Positions 1-10,614 of a stretch of DNA of 46,519 nucleotides are shown here, piece after piece. The notes under the pieces were generated by a model. That model saw only the letters and a program-made list of their open reading frames with translations. It was not told the origin of the DNA and did no database searches. This DNA comes from Betaproteobacteria bacterium HGW-Betaproteobacteria-4 (GTDB lineage: Bacteria > Pseudomonadota > Gammaproteobacteria > Burkholderiales > Rhodocyclaceae): the NCBI GenBank assembly GCA_002840785.1, contig PHCH01000040.1, positions 1-46,519 of the forward strand, in the 5' to 3' direction. The position numbers and the translations under genes are program-made. Within the stretch, counting starts at the first letter, position 1. Each line of letters opens with the position of its first letter.

Positions 1-1
1 C

Positions 2-1897
<1,896 letters not shown>

Positions 1898-1909
1898 AAC
1901 CGCCTCGCC

Positions 1910-1915
1910 TATAAT
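1910..1915 (+). promoter_or_regulatory. Candidate -10 box (TATAAT) for the ferredoxin-like gene
   Basis: A perfect TATAAT lies 25 bases before the ferredoxin-like start codon at 1940. No convincing -35 hexamer is visible; the parS-like site occupies that position. The mRNA would have a short leader containing the ribosome-binding site AGGAG. Confidence 0.45.
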
Positions 1916-1939
1916 GCGGGGCTGCACAGGAGACCCCGC

Positions 1940-2248
1940 ATGAGCTATTTCAAACACCACGTTTTTGTCTGCACCAACCAGCGCGAAGGCGGCGAGCAAT
2001 GCTGCAACAACCTTGGCGGCTCAGACATGTTCGCCTACGCCAAGGACCGCATCGGCGCCCTCAAGCAGAACGGCGCCGGCGCCATCCGCATCAACAAGGC
2101 CGGCTGCCTCGGCCGCTGCGATGTCGGCCCGGTCATGGTCGTGTACCCGGAAGAAACCTGGTATTCCTTCATCGACAAGGAAGACGTCGAAGAAATCATC
2201 CAGTCCCACCTGATCGGCGGCCAGGTCGTCGACCGTCTGAAGATCTGA
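1940..2248 (+). CDS. (2Fe-2S) ferredoxin domain protein
   Basis: A 102-residue protein of the thioredoxin-like 2Fe-2S ferredoxin family. Cysteines fit a cluster-binding set: C11, the C21/C22 pair, C56 and C60, the last two in the CLGRCDVGP motif typical of this fold and of NuoE-like domains. It is probably a soluble electron carrier; no partner is indicated. The start has an AGGAG ribosome-binding site and a TATAAT box upstream. The alpha/beta hydrolase starts 4 bases after its stop, so the two are probably co-transcribed, as is often seen for this pair. Confidence 0.85.
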   Translation: MSYFKHHVFVCTNQREGGEQCCNNLGGSDMFAYAKDRIGALKQNGAGAIRINKAGCLGRCDVGPVMVVYPEETWYSFIDKEDVEEIIQSHLIGGQVVDRLKI

Positions 2249-2252
2249 CCCC

Positions 2253-2891
2253 ATGCGCGTCGTCGAAGAGAAGATCCTCGTCGATGGCCCGGTCGGCAAG
2301 ATCGAGGTCATCATGGAACGCCCGGATGCGCCCAAGGGCATCGCCCTGATCGCCCATCCGCACCCGATCGGCGGCGGCGCCAACACCAACAAGGTCGCCT
2401 ACACGCTGGCCCGCACCTTCGTGGCGCTCGGCTACGCCGCCTTCCGCCCGAATTTCCGTGGCGTTGGCGGCACCGAAGGCGTCCATGACGAAGGCGTCGG
2501 CGAAACCGACGACCTGCTCGCCGTCCTCGAAGATGCCAAATGTCGCTGCGGCAACCTGCCCGTCGCGCTGGCCGGCTTCTCCTTCGGCGCCTACTGCCAG
2601 ACCCGCTTCGCCAAGCGCCTGTCCGAAGCCAGCCACCCGGCCCAGCGCCTCGTGCTGGTCGGAACCGCCGCCGGTTTCGTCGAAGGCACCCGCCAGTACG
2701 ACACCGAAGCCGTGCCGCACGACACCATCGTCATCCACGGCTCGGCCGACGACACCGTGCCGCTCGGCAACGTCCTCAACTGGGCGCAACCGCTCGACCT
2801 GCCGGTCGTCGTCGTGCCCGGCGCCGATCACTTCTTCCACCGTCGCCTGCACCTCATCCGCGACATCGTGACGCGCGCATGGCGGCACTAA
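2253..2891 (+). CDS. Alpha/beta-fold hydrolase (COG2945-like)
   Basis: A 212-residue cytosolic alpha/beta hydrolase. The nucleophile elbow GFSFGA, the acid region [10 protein letters not shown] and the terminal catalytic histidine in GADHFFH are all present, giving a complete Ser-Asp-His triad. The [13 protein letters not shown] segment near the N-terminus is typical of the small COG2945 family, whose substrates are mostly unknown. It lies 4 bases after the ferredoxin-like gene and overlaps the start of the ABC ATPase gene by 13 bases, so the three probably form one operon. Confidence 0.85.
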   Translation: MRVVEEKILVDGPVGKIEVIMERPDAPKGIALIAHPHPIGGGANTNKVAYTLARTFVALGYAAFRPNFRGVGGTEGVHDEGVGETDDLLAVLEDAKCRCGNLPVALAGFSFGAYCQTRFAKRLSEASHPAQRLVLVGTAAGFVEGTRQYDTEAVPHDTIVIHGSADDTVPLGNVLNWAQPLDLPVVVVPGADHFFHRRLHLIRDIVTRAWRH

Positions 2892-3796
2892 ACGCCAGCA
2901 ATCTGCGCAAGACCTACGGCGACAGCGAAGTCGTCGCCGGTCTGTCGTTCGCCGTCGAACCGGGCACCTGCTTCGGCCTGCTCGGCCCGAACGGCGCCGG
3001 CAAGACGACGACGCTGCGCCTCTGCCTCGGCCTGACCGGGCCGGACAGCGGCGACATCACGCTCAACGGCCACGTCATTCCGGACGACGCGCAGACGGCG
3101 CGGGCGCGCATCGGCGTCGTGCCGCAATTCGACAACCTCGACCCGGATTTCACCTGCGCCGAAAACCTGCTCGTCTTCGGCCGCTACTTCGGGATCCAGG
3201 ATGCCGACATCCGCGCCAAGATCCCGCAACTACTCGAATTCGCCGGCCTGACCAGCAAGGCCGACGCCAAGCTGTCCACACTCTCCGGCGGCATGAAACG
3301 CCGGCTGACCCTGGCCCGGGCGATGGTCAACGACCCCGACATCATCTTCCTCGACGAGCCAACCACCGGCCTCGACCCGCAAGCCCGCCACCTGATCTGG
3401 GACCGCCTCAAGCAGCTCAAGTCGGCCGGCAAGACGCTGATCCTGACCACCCATTTCATGGACGAAGCCGAACGCCTGTGTGACACGCTGATCGTCATCG
3501 ACCACGGCCGCAAGATCGCCGAAGGCAGCCCGCGCCAGCTCATCGCCGAGCAGATCGAACCGCAGGTCGTCGAGGTTTTCGACGAATCCCACGGTCAACT
3601 GGAAAATTTCGTCAAAAATCAAAAGCACCTCGCCGAGCGCGTCGAAACCAGCGGCGAAACCGCCTTCTTCTACTGCCGCGACCCGCGCGAACTACTGGCC
3701 AAATTGGCCGATGCCGACGGCCTGCGCTACGTCCACCGCGCCTCCAACCTCGAAGACGTCTTCATCAAGCTGACCGGCCGCGAGCTGCGCGACTGA
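2879..3796 (+). CDS. ABC transporter ATP-binding protein, NodI-like
   Basis: A 305-residue ATPase subunit of an ABC-2 type exporter. It shows Walker A (GPNGAGKTT), the LSGGMKRRL signature, Walker B (IIFLDEP) and the H-loop ([11 protein letters not shown]). The length and C-terminal extension with [16 protein letters not shown] match the NodI/DrrA family. ATG at 2879 is chosen because it begins just before the conserved NLRKTYG segment. A diverged copy of the dispersed repeat lies in frame at 3587-3625 in the C-terminal part. The likely partner permease (6990-7598) lies 3.2 kb downstream instead of next to it. Confidence 0.88.
   Translation: MAALNASNLRKTYGDSEVVAGLSFAVEPGTCFGLLGPNGAGKTTTLRLCLGLTGPDSGDITLNGHVIPDDAQTARARIGVVPQFDNLDPDFTCAENLLVFGRYFGIQDADIRAKIPQLLEFAGLTSKADAKLSTLSGGMKRRLTLARAMVNDPDIIFLDEPTTGLDPQARHLIWDRLKQLKSAGKTLILTTHFMDEAERLCDTLIVIDHGRKIAEGSPRQLIAEQIEPQVVEVFDESHGQLENFVKNQKHLAERVETSGETAFFYCRDPRELLAKLADADGLRYVHRASNLEDVFIKLTGRELRD
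3587..3625 (+). repeat. Dispersed ~40-bp repeat, copy 2 (diverged, inside the ABC gene)
   Basis: The core reads CCCACGGTCAACTGGAAAA, with one base changed from the usual CAACCGG, followed by TCAAAAATCAAAAG. It sits in frame in the C-terminal part of the NodI-like ATPase and encodes [12 protein letters not shown]. Confidence 0.5.
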
Positions 3797-3905
3797 ATCC
3801 GGGGAAACCCTGCCGGCCAGCGGAAACCAGCCGCAACCGATGCCACGCGGATAACTTATTTGCGCGCCAAGCTCATGTTTTGTCTGGACATTTCGCCAAA
3901 TCTGC

Positions 3906-3911
3906 TAGAAT
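3906..3911 (+). promoter_or_regulatory. Candidate -10 box (TAGAAT)
   Basis: TAGAAT in the context GCTAGAATGC lies 29 bases before the proposed start at 3940. The same gcTAnAATgc context recurs before several genes in this window (6954, 10481, 21865). No strong -35 is seen. Confidence 0.35.
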
Positions 3912-3939
3912 GCTGCAATCAGCTTGGATTGGAATCGCA

Positions 3940-4454
3940 ATGCGTTGGATCTTCGTCGCGGCAGTGCTCGCATTTTCGGCAGTGGAAGTTTGTGCCTCGG
4001 AACCGGTTTCCGTCTGACGCTCGAACAATCCGACCGCCTGCGCGCCGCCAAAAAAGCGCGACTCGCCAAGAAAAAGGCCTCGCCAACCTTGATGCTGACC
4101 CGGACCGAGCGTCGCCAGGTCGCGCTACTGATGGCCAGCAGCAAATCCGGAGAGGCTCGCGCCTTCTCCTACGACCCGAACGAAAACTATCAGGGCAGCC
4201 TTGAAGATCTCGATCTGCACCGCTCGTTCAGCCGCCCCAAGGTCGTTGACGAACCCAATGCCAACGAAGCCGAGGCCGATGATCTACCCGGTCACATCCG
4301 TCTGCGCCTGATGCTGGCGCGGCTCAAGGCCGTCGAGGCACACGCCCTGAATCAGGCGGCAGATAACGACGAGTCGCTCCCCGACAGCGTCCTGTTGCGC
4401 CTGAAAGACGCCCGTCTGAAGGCAGTTGAAGCGCATCAGCGCAAGTTTGGCTAA
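3940..4454 (+). pseudogene. Small secreted protein with an apparent frameshift
   Basis: I do not recognise this family. ATG at 3940 opens a frame with a good signal peptide (MRWIFVAAVLAFSAVEVCAS) that stops at 4017. The adjacent frame, from about 4011, continues to 4454 with a lysine-rich segment (RAAKKARLAKKKA) and two related C-terminal motifs, RLRLMLARLKAVEAHA and VLLRLKDARLKAVEAH. Joining the frames needs one extra base near 4012. The most likely original product is a periplasmic protein of about 170 residues. The alternative is a shorter cytosolic protein beginning at 3924 without a signal peptide. Confidence 0.5.
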
Positions 4455-4463
4455 GCCTCGTTT

Positions 4464-5231
4464 TCAGCCCAGCAGGGCATCCACCGCAGCAGAAAAATCG
4501 TCGTAAATCGCGGCCGGACGAATGTCCGGATGCGCGTCGTCGCCGGCCCTGAACTTCCCCGTCCGCACCAGAATTCCCGGAATTCCGGCCGCCTGCGCGC
4601 CGCCGATGTCATCGCTCAGATCGTCCCCGATCAGCACAGCCTCCGCCGCACCAACGCCCAGTTCGGCCAGTGCCGCCGCGAAGAAAGCCGGTGCCGGCTT
4701 GCCGGTGATTTCGGCCGTGATCCCGGCCGAATATTCCAGGCCGGCGACAAAGGCGCCCATATCGAGCGACAGGCCGTCCGACTCCATGAAATAGCGATTG
4801 CGCGCCATGGCCATGAGCGGCAGGCCCTGCACGAGCAACCGGAAGGCGCGGTTGAGGATGGGGTAGGTGAAATGCGTCCCCATGTCGCCGAGCACGATCA
4901 CATTCGGATCGGCAGCGCTTTCGCCCATTTCCTCGGCAATGTCGGGATGGACCAGCCATAGCGGGCGCAAACCCCGGCTACGAACCAGCGTTCGCGCAGC
5001 CAGCGCCGCCGTCTGGATCTCGCCGGCGGCCAGCGTGAACCCCATGCGCTGCAATTTGGCGAACAGGATGTTGCTCGGCGTGCGTGTCGTATTGGTCAGG
5101 AAACGCAAGGGCAGGCCCGATGCCCGCAGCCGGTCAAGCGCCCGCACCGCCCCCGGCAAGGCGTCATCCCCGGTGTGCAGGACGCCGGCCAGATCGATCA
5201 ATACCGCCTTGGGTGAAGTTGTCGGCGCCAT
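4464..5231 (-). CDS. HAD-superfamily IIA hydrolase
   Basis: A 255-residue HAD-IIA phosphatase of the NagD/PGP/LHPP type. The nucleophile loop is LIDLAGVLHTG, the second motif is FLTNTT, and the acidic motif near the end is IGDDLSDDIGGAQAAGI. The first motif reads DLAGVL, not the usual DxDGVL, as in TIGR01458/LHPP-like members. The likely role is dephosphorylation of a small metabolite. ATG at 5231 is chosen because it begins at the conserved core and has the ribosome-binding site GAGGGAGC; an upstream extension is unlike the family. It is convergent with the preceding gene, with 9 bases between the stops. Confidence 0.82.
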   Translation of the reverse strand: MAPTTSPKAVLIDLAGVLHTGDDALPGAVRALDRLRASGLPLRFLTNTTRTPSNILFAKLQRMGFTLAAGEIQTAALAARTLVRSRGLRPLWLVHPDIAEEMGESAADPNVIVLGDMGTHFTYPILNRAFRLLVQGLPLMAMARNRYFMESDGLSLDMGAFVAGLEYSAGITAEITGKPAPAFFAAALAELGVGAAEAVLIGDDLSDDIGGAQAAGIPGILVRTGKFRAGDDAHPDIRPAAIYDDFSAAVDALLG

Positions 5232-5287
5232 TTCCGCTCCCTCGATAAAATTTTGACCGTTGTTCGATTGTGGTTTTTGGCGAAAGT

Positions 5288-6832
5288 TTAACCCGCGCCG
5301 CCGTGCCGGTCCTGCCTTTGCGCCAGCGTTCTGGCGACACGTTGCGACGGCTTTTCGCGGTCTTTCAACAGGCCGTGCAGACAAACCGGATTGGCCCGGG
5401 CGCCGCTAGCCTGATAGTCGGCGAGCAGGGTCTGGCGGACGCTCTCCTTTTTCATCCCAAGCACCCCGGTCAGGTAATCGAACAGGCTGTCGAGCAGTTT
5501 TTCCGGCGTCAGGCGGCTGGTCTGGCCGGTGCTTTGCCACAGCCAGTCGGCGAAGGCGAGGAAGGCATTGAAGGGCGAGGGGCCGGCGAGCAGGATGGGC
5601 AGGGTTTGCGGGAAACGGCCGGAGTTGGCGAGCAGGTCCCAGTAGCGGGCCAGGCGGGTGAAGCGCTCGACCGTTGGCGCGTCGACGACGGCGGTTTGGC
5701 GGACGGTGTAGGGCGGTTCGGCGTCGTAGTCCATGCCGTGAGCGACCGTATGGCGGGCGATCGGCGTGCCGCGCAGGCGTTTGAGGACGCCGAGCTGGAT
5801 TTCGTGCGGACGCAGCGCGTAGAGGCGGTCGAAGCCGGCGGCGAAGCTGGCCAGCGTTTCGCCGGGCAGGCCGAAAATGAGATCAGTGTGCAGGTGGGCG
5901 TGGCTGTGACTGACCAGCCAGGCGAGGTTTTCGCAGGTCTTGGCGTTGTCCTGCCGGCGCGAGATGGCTTGTTGGACCTCCGGGTTGAAGGTCTGGATGC
6001 CGACTTCGAACTGCAGCACGCCGGGCGGGAAACGGGCGATCATTTCCTTCAGGCGTTCGGGCAGGTGATCGGGGATCACTTCGAAATGCAGGAATAGATC
6101 CGGCGTCAGGCGGTTGAGGAAGAATTGCAGGATGGTCAGCGAGCTGTCGATCTTGAGATTGAAGGTGCGGTCGACGAACTTGAAGTTGCGCGCCCCGCGC
6201 TCGTGGAGCGTTTCCAGCGCGGCGAGGAAGCGCTCTTGCTCGAAAGCCCAAGCCGTCTTGTCGAGCGAACTGAGACAGAACTCGCACTTGAACGGGCAGC
6301 CGCGCGACGCTTCGACGTAGAGCAGACGATGCGCCAGATCGTCGGCGCTGAACTCGGCGTAGGGCAGGGCGATCTCGGCCAGCGCCGGCTGCTCGCCGGG
6401 GATCACTTTCATGAGCGGCTGCGGCCCGTCGAGCAGGGCGCGGCACAATTTGGGGAAACTCACGTCGCCCCAGCCGGTGATCAGGTGGTCGGCCAGCCGG
6501 ACGATTTCCTGTTCAGACCATTCGTAACTGACTTCCGGCCCGCCGAGGACGATTTTCAGCGTCGGGCGGGCTTGCTTGAGCCGGCGGACGACCTCAGTCG
6601 TTTGCACGACGTTCCAGATATAGACGCCGAAACCGATGATCTGCGGCTCCTCGGCAAGCAGCGCAGCGACGATTTCCGCCACCGGCCGGGCGATGGTGAA
6701 TTCGCGCAACACCGTCCGTTCGCGCAGCCCGGCGCCGCCATGCCGGTCCATGTTGGCGAGCAGGTAGCGCAGGCCGAGAGAGGCGTGGATGTATTTGGCG
6801 TTGAGCGTACTCAGGATGATGGCGGGCGGCAT
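5288..6832 (-). CDS. B12-binding domain radical SAM protein (DUF4080 type)
   Basis: A 514-residue protein with an N-terminal cobalamin-binding-like domain (residues about 1-140) followed by a radical SAM domain. The 4Fe-4S motif is CPFKCEFC within ASRGCPFKCEFCLSSLD. The C-terminal part resembles the DUF4080 segment of this family. The substrate is unknown. The gene lies upstream of the HAD gene on the same strand, 56 bases away, so the two may be co-transcribed. A second, different B12/radical-SAM protein is at 33370-35004. Confidence 0.85.
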   Translation of the reverse strand: MPPAIILSTLNAKYIHASLGLRYLLANMDRHGGAGLRERTVLREFTIARPVAEIVAALLAEEPQIIGFGVYIWNVVQTTEVVRRLKQARPTLKIVLGGPEVSYEWSEQEIVRLADHLITGWGDVSFPKLCRALLDGPQPLMKVIPGEQPALAEIALPYAEFSADDLAHRLLYVEASRGCPFKCEFCLSSLDKTAWAFEQERFLAALETLHERGARNFKFVDRTFNLKIDSSLTILQFFLNRLTPDLFLHFEVIPDHLPERLKEMIARFPPGVLQFEVGIQTFNPEVQQAISRRQDNAKTCENLAWLVSHSHAHLHTDLIFGLPGETLASFAAGFDRLYALRPHEIQLGVLKRLRGTPIARHTVAHGMDYDAEPPYTVRQTAVVDAPTVERFTRLARYWDLLANSGRFPQTLPILLAGPSPFNAFLAFADWLWQSTGQTSRLTPEKLLDSLFDYLTGVLGMKKESVRQTLLADYQASGARANPVCLHGLLKDREKPSQRVARTLAQRQDRHGGAG

Positions 6833-6872
6833 TTCGCCATTTTGACAGCTTCGCCGAGGCCATCCGAAGTGA

Positions 6873-6912
6873 TCCCACGGTCAACCGGAAAAAAGGGCAA
6901 AAATCGAAATCG
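6873..6912 (+). repeat. Dispersed ~40-bp repeat, copy 3 (intergenic)
   Basis: A clear copy: CCCACGGTCAACCGGAAAAA, then GGGCAAAAATCGAAAT. It lies in the divergent region between the radical SAM gene and the permease gene. Confidence 0.85.
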
Positions 6913-6953
6913 ACTGGGCACAGAACTTAAACGCTAGCGTCTTGGACAGAGGC

Positions 6954-6959
6954 TAAAAT
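6954..6959 (+). promoter_or_regulatory. Candidate -10 box (TAAAAT) for the NodJ-like gene
   Basis: GGCTAAAATGCG lies 31 bases before the permease start. It has the same local context as the candidate -10 boxes at 10481 and 21865. The -35 is not clear. Confidence 0.35.
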
Positions 6960-6989
6960 GCGTCTTCCATTTCGCTCGTTCCTGGCCCC

Positions 6990-7598
6990 ATGCTGCCTCA
7001 ACCCTCCCTGCTCGGCTGGCTTCCCGTCTGGCAACGCAATTTCCTGGTCTGGCGCAAGCTGGCCCTGCCGTCCATCCTCGGCAACCTGGCCGATCCGCTG
7101 ATCTACATGCTCGGCCTCGGCTACGGCCTGGGTGCCATGCTGCCGACCATCGAAGGCCAGCCCTACATCGCTTTCCTGGCCGGTGGCACGGTCTGCGCCT
7201 CGACCATGAATGCCGCCACTTTCGAGGCCCTGTACTCGGCCTTTTCGCGCATGCACGTCCAGAAAACCTGGGAAGCCATCCTCAACACGCCGCTCGGGCT
7301 GGGCGATGTCGTCGCTGGCGAACTGTTCTGGGCGGCGACCAAATCGCTGCTCTCGGGCGCCGCCATTCTCGTCGTCATCACCGCCATGGGCCTGACCAAC
7401 GGCCCGCTCATGCTCTGGGCGCTGCCGGCCATCGTCCTCACCGGGCTGGCCTTCGCCGCCCTCGGCGCCCTGGTCCGCCCGCTGCTCGCCGGCCAGGTCC
7501 CGGCCGACGCCCTGATCCACATCATGGCGCTGCTCGCCACGGCGGCCGTAGCCTTCACTGTCGCCCTCCACCTGACCCGGCGCCGCCTGCTCAAGTAG
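6990..7598 (+). CDS. ABC-2 type permease, NodJ-like, internally shortened
   Basis: A 202-residue inner-membrane permease of the NodJ/DrrB family and the probable partner of the ATPase at 2879. The N-terminal 150 residues match the family (VWRKLALPSILGNLADPLIYMLGLGYGLG and the FEALYSAFSRM segment). The sequence then jumps from FAALGALV directly to RPLLAGQVPADALIHI. Family members are usually about 250-260 residues, so roughly 50-55 residues, including two membrane helices, seem to be missing in frame. It could be a real deletion that impairs transport or a sequence error. Confidence 0.7.
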   Translation: MLPQPSLLGWLPVWQRNFLVWRKLALPSILGNLADPLIYMLGLGYGLGAMLPTIEGQPYIAFLAGGTVCASTMNAATFEALYSAFSRMHVQKTWEAILNTPLGLGDVVAGELFWAATKSLLSGAAILVVITAMGLTNGPLMLWALPAIVLTGLAFAALGALVRPLLAGQVPADALIHIMALLATAAVAFTVALHLTRRRLLK

Positions 7599-7607
7599 AA
7601 TTCGCTA

Positions 7608-7925
7608 ATGGAAACCCTGCTCGTCATCACCAACTGCCCGGACGAAGAAACCGCCAACGCCATCGCGCTCGCCGCGGTTGAGTCCAAGCTGGCCGCCTGC
7701 GTAAACATCCTGCCGCGCGTCCAGTCGGTCTATCGCTGGCAGGGCAAGGTCGAATCGACCTCTGAAATTCCGCTTTTTTTCAAGTCGACCGTAGCAAACT
7801 ACCCGGCGCTCGAAGCCAGAATCCGCCAACTCCATCCCTACGAGCTGCCCGAAATCATCGCCCTGCCGCTCAGCCACGGCTTGCCCGCCTACCTCAACTG
7901 GGTGGCGGCAGAAACGACCCCATGA
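7608..7925 (+). CDS. cutA: Divalent-cation tolerance protein CutA
   Basis: A 105-residue CutA1 protein, the usual length. Conserved segments are TNCPDEETA, KLAACVNILPRVQSVYRWQGKVE and LHPYELPEIIALPL. CutA forms a ferredoxin-fold trimer that binds divalent metals and has been linked to copper tolerance; in E. coli it also lies beside dsbD. Here the dsbD start overlaps the cutA stop, supporting translational coupling. The stretch at about 7775-7797 vaguely resembles the dispersed repeat in reverse, but the encoded residues are normal for CutA. Confidence 0.93.
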   Translation: METLLVITNCPDEETANAIALAAVESKLAACVNILPRVQSVYRWQGKVESTSEIPLFFKSTVANYPALEARIRQLHPYELPEIIALPLSHGLPAYLNWVAAETTP

Positions 7926-9682
7926 CCATGCGCCTCCTCTTCCTCGTTTTCGCCTTTTTCATCTCGCTCGCCCACGCCGAGGAATTCCTCGACCCGGCCG
8001 TCGCCTTCAAGCCCTCGGTCAAGGCGCTCGACGGCCAGACGCTCGAAATCAGCTACGAAATCGCCAAGGGTTACTACCTCTACCGTGACAAGTTCCGCTT
8101 CCGCGTCGAGGGCGAAACAGTCACGCTCGGCGCGCCAAGCTTGCCCAAGGGCAAGGAACATAACGACGAAAATTTCGGCAAGGTCGAGGTTTATTACAAC
8201 TCGGTCGCCATCCGCGTCCCGGTCGAGCGCGTGTCCTCCGGCCCCTTGCCGCTCAAACTCAACGTCACCTCGCAGGGTTGCGCCGATGCCGGCGTCTGCT
8301 ATCCGCCGCAAACCCAGCCGCTCAGCGTCGAGCTGCCCGACCCGGCCAGCGCACCGCCGGCCTCGGCCGCCCCGGCCGACGGCGACGAAAGCGGCCGGAT
8401 CGCCGACACGCTCAAGAACGCCGGCTTCTGGACCAGCCTCGCCTTTTTCTTCATCGCCGGCCTCGGCCTGTCGCTGACCCCCTGCGTCTTCCCGATGATC
8501 CCCATTCTGTCCGGCATCATCGCCGGTCAGGGCCACAAGAATTCCCACGCCCGCGGTTTCGCGCTATCCATGGCCTACGTCCTCGGCATGGCCGTCACCT
8601 ACGCCGCAGCCGGCGTCGCCGCCGGCCTGAGCGGCACGCTGATTTCCGCCGCGCTGCAAAACCCGTGGGTGCTCGGCAGTTTCGGGCTGGTTTTCGTCGT
8701 CCTCTCGTTCTCGATGTTCGGCTTCTACGAACTGCAATTGCCCACCGCGCTGCAAAGCAAGTTGTCGGAAGAATCCGGCCACCTGCAGGGCGGGCGCGGC
8801 ATCGGCGTTTTCCTGATGGGCGCGCTGTCGGCGCTTATCGTCGGGCCCTGTGTTGCCGCGCCGCTGGCCGGTGCGCTGCTCTACATCGGGCAGACAGGCG
8901 ACGCCGTATTCGGTGGCGCCGCGCTCTTCGTCATGGCCCTCGGCATGGGCGCGCCGCTGATTGCCGTCGGCATCGCCGGCGGTTCGCTGCTGCCGAAAAC
9001 CGGACCGTGGATGGAAGGCGTCAAGAAAGCGTTTGGCGTGCTGCTGCTGGCTACCGCCGTCTGGCTCGTTTCGCCGGTCGTCCCGGCGGTGGTTTCGATG
9101 CTGGCCTGGGCGGCGCTACTCATCATCCCGGCCATCTATCTCCACGCCCTCGACCCGCTGCCGCCGCACGCCAAGGGCTGGCACCGTTTCTGGAAAGGTA
9201 TCGGCATCGTCATGCTGCTGACCGGTGCCGCGCTGCTCATCGGCGCCCTGGCCGGCGGCCGCGATCCGCTGCAACCGCTGGCCGGACTGCGCGGGCCGGC
9301 CGTCGCCGCCGAAGAGACAAAGCTGCCGTTCGAGCGCATCGCCTCGGTGGCCGAACTCGACGCCAGAGTCAACGCCGCCGGCCGCCCGGTCATGCTCGAT
9401 TTCTACGCAGACTGGTGCGTTTCGTGCAAGGAAATGGAGCGTTTCACCTTCGCCGACCGCGCTATTCGGGCCAAACTGGCTGGTTTCACGCTGTTGCAGG
9501 CCGATGTCACGGCCAATACCGAGGACGACAAGGCTTTATTGGCCAGATTCAAGCTGTTTGGCCCGCCGGGCATCATTTTCTACGATGCCAAAGGGCAGGA
9601 AAACAAGGCTGTGCGCATCGTCGGCTTTCAGGACGCGGCACAGTTCATGAAATCCCTGCAGCAGGTCGCCAGCGCCGGTTAA
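7922..9682 (+). CDS. dsbD: Thiol:disulfide interchange protein DsbD
   Basis: A 586-residue inner-membrane reductase that passes electrons from cytosolic thioredoxin to periplasmic DsbC, DsbG and cytochrome c maturation proteins. It has an N-terminal signal peptide, an N-terminal alpha domain with the cysteine pair in GCADAGVCYPP, a membrane domain with the redox cysteines in TPCVFPM and GPCVAAP, and a C-terminal thioredoxin domain with DWCVSCKEME. All three cysteine pairs are present. Start ATG at 7922 overlaps the cutA stop. It is convergent with the PAP2 gene, the two stop codons overlapping at 9679-9682. Confidence 0.95.
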   Translation: MTMRLLFLVFAFFISLAHAEEFLDPAVAFKPSVKALDGQTLEISYEIAKGYYLYRDKFRFRVEGETVTLGAPSLPKGKEHNDENFGKVEVYYNSVAIRVPVERVSSGPLPLKLNVTSQGCADAGVCYPPQTQPLSVELPDPASAPPASAAPADGDESGRIADTLKNAGFWTSLAFFFIAGLGLSLTPCVFPMIPILSGIIAGQGHKNSHARGFALSMAYVLGMAVTYAAAGVAAGLSGTLISAALQNPWVLGSFGLVFVVLSFSMFGFYELQLPTALQSKLSEESGHLQGGRGIGVFLMGALSALIVGPCVAAPLAGALLYIGQTGDAVFGGAALFVMALGMGAPLIAVGIAGGSLLPKTGPWMEGVKKAFGVLLLATAVWLVSPVVPAVVSMLAWAALLIIPAIYLHALDPLPPHAKGWHRFWKGIGIVMLLTGAALLIGALAGGRDPLQPLAGLRGPAVAAEETKLPFERIASVAELDARVNAAGRPVMLDFYADWCVSCKEMERFTFADRAIRAKLAGFTLLQADVTANTEDDKALLARFKLFGPPGIIFYDAKGQENKAVRIVGFQDAAQFMKSLQQVASAG

Positions 9683-10380
9683 AGATCCCCAGCCGACGCG
9701 CTGCGCAGCGCCTGGCGCAAACTCAGGAGGCCGAACACGGCCCCGGTCAGCGCCCCGGCCAGTACATCAAGCGCGACATGCTGACGGGTCGCCATGGTGG
9801 ACCACAGGATGGCCAGGCAGTGCAGCCAGATCAGCCCTGACACCCAGCGGCGCCCCCCCATGGCCCGGGCAATCCGCGCCAGCCAGATGGCAGCAAAAAC
9901 CGCCGAGGCGACATGCAACGAAGGACAGGCGTTGCCGCTGGCATCGACATCCTTGATCATCGCCATTTCCGGATAGAGGCTCCAGTCGATGCCGGCCGGC
10001 GGCACACCGGTCGGGAACAGCCAGAAAATGCCCAGGCAGAACAGACACAGGGCCGCCATCCAGATGCCGAAGTGGACGAGCGGCTGGATTTCCCTGAGCA
10101 GCGCGGCCGGCAGCGAAGCGTAGACCCACAGCGAGGCATAGACGGGAAAGGCCAGCCCGCTGACCGGAATCCACGCATCGATAAAAATCAGGGGCATTTC
10201 CGTTACCGGAAACAGCGGATTGCGCAGCACGCCGAAATAGGCCCAGAAAAAGAGCAGCATGAAGGCTGCCGTACCGACTGCCTTGAGCGGCATCTGGTAG
10301 GCCATTCGTGCGGCGATCTGCCGTATCCAGTGCGATCTGGCGGGCGGAAGCATGGTTGGCGCGATGGAGTGGTTTGGCAT
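9679..10380 (-). CDS. PAP2-family phosphatase (membrane)
   Basis: A 233-residue integral membrane protein with about six hydrophobic segments and the type-2 phosphatidic acid phosphatase signature spread over SLHVASAVF and the later STMATRQHVALDVLAG segment. Such enzymes dephosphorylate lipid phosphates at the membrane. ATG at 10380 (MPNHSIAP) is preferred over a start 63 bases upstream because the extension looks out of family, though the ribosome-binding site is weak. It is divergent from the aryl-polyene operon and may or may not serve it. Confidence 0.75.
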   Translation of the reverse strand: MPNHSIAPTMLPPARSHWIRQIAARMAYQMPLKAVGTAAFMLLFFWAYFGVLRNPLFPVTEMPLIFIDAWIPVSGLAFPVYASLWVYASLPAALLREIQPLVHFGIWMAALCLFCLGIFWLFPTGVPPAGIDWSLYPEMAMIKDVDASGNACPSLHVASAVFAAIWLARIARAMGGRRWVSGLIWLHCLAILWSTMATRQHVALDVLAGALTGAVFGLLSLRQALRSASAGDL

Positions 10381-10457
10381 GAATTGAGACGCATGGTAGC
10401 AAAACACGTACAGCCATAGGTAGCTGTCGGCAAAGCCTGCCACCTTTGCGGCAAGCC

Positions 10458-10486
10458 TTTGGAAAACATGGCCTTTCGGCTAAAAT
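10458..10486 (+). promoter_or_regulatory. Candidate sigma-70 promoter for the plus-strand polyene operon
   Basis: TTTGGA (10458-10463) and TAAAAT (10481-10486) are separated by 17 bases and lie just upstream of the first ACP-like start codon at 10495. The -10 match is good and the -35 is weak. Confidence 0.4.
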
Positions 10487-10494
10487 CGCCGGCT

Positions 10495-10611
10495 ATGGAT
10501 TCCATTGGCCTGATTCGCGAATTTCTCCAGGACCGCCTTGGCAAAACCCCCCAGACCGTCGGCGAAATGGTATCGCTGATGGACGGGCTGATCGCCAGCC
10601 AGAAGTCCTGA
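10495..10611 (+). pseudogene. Acyl carrier protein remnant lacking its core
   Basis: A 38-codon frame with the two ends of a polyene-type ACP joined together. The N-terminal helix (MDSIGLIREFLQDRLGK) is followed at once by the C-terminal helix (TVGEMVSLMDGLIASQ). The middle 40 or so residues are absent, including the DSL motif whose serine carries phosphopantetheine. Full ACPs of this family have about 80 residues. As it stands the product cannot be activated; the second ACP at 11884 is intact. It is the first gene of the operon, 3 bases before the ketosynthase. An in-frame deletion or an assembly error would explain it. Confidence 0.65.
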
Positions 10612-10614
10612 ACG

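Noticed and set aside
5270..6097. Plus-strand 275-codon frame opposite the radical SAM gene
   Set aside because: It has shadow-like composition and overlaps a conserved gene completely.
7775..7797. TTTTTTTCAAGTCGACCGTAGC in cutA as another reverse copy of the dispersed repeat
   Set aside because: The resemblance covers only the short core and the encoded residues (LFFKSTVANYPALEARI) are normal for CutA.
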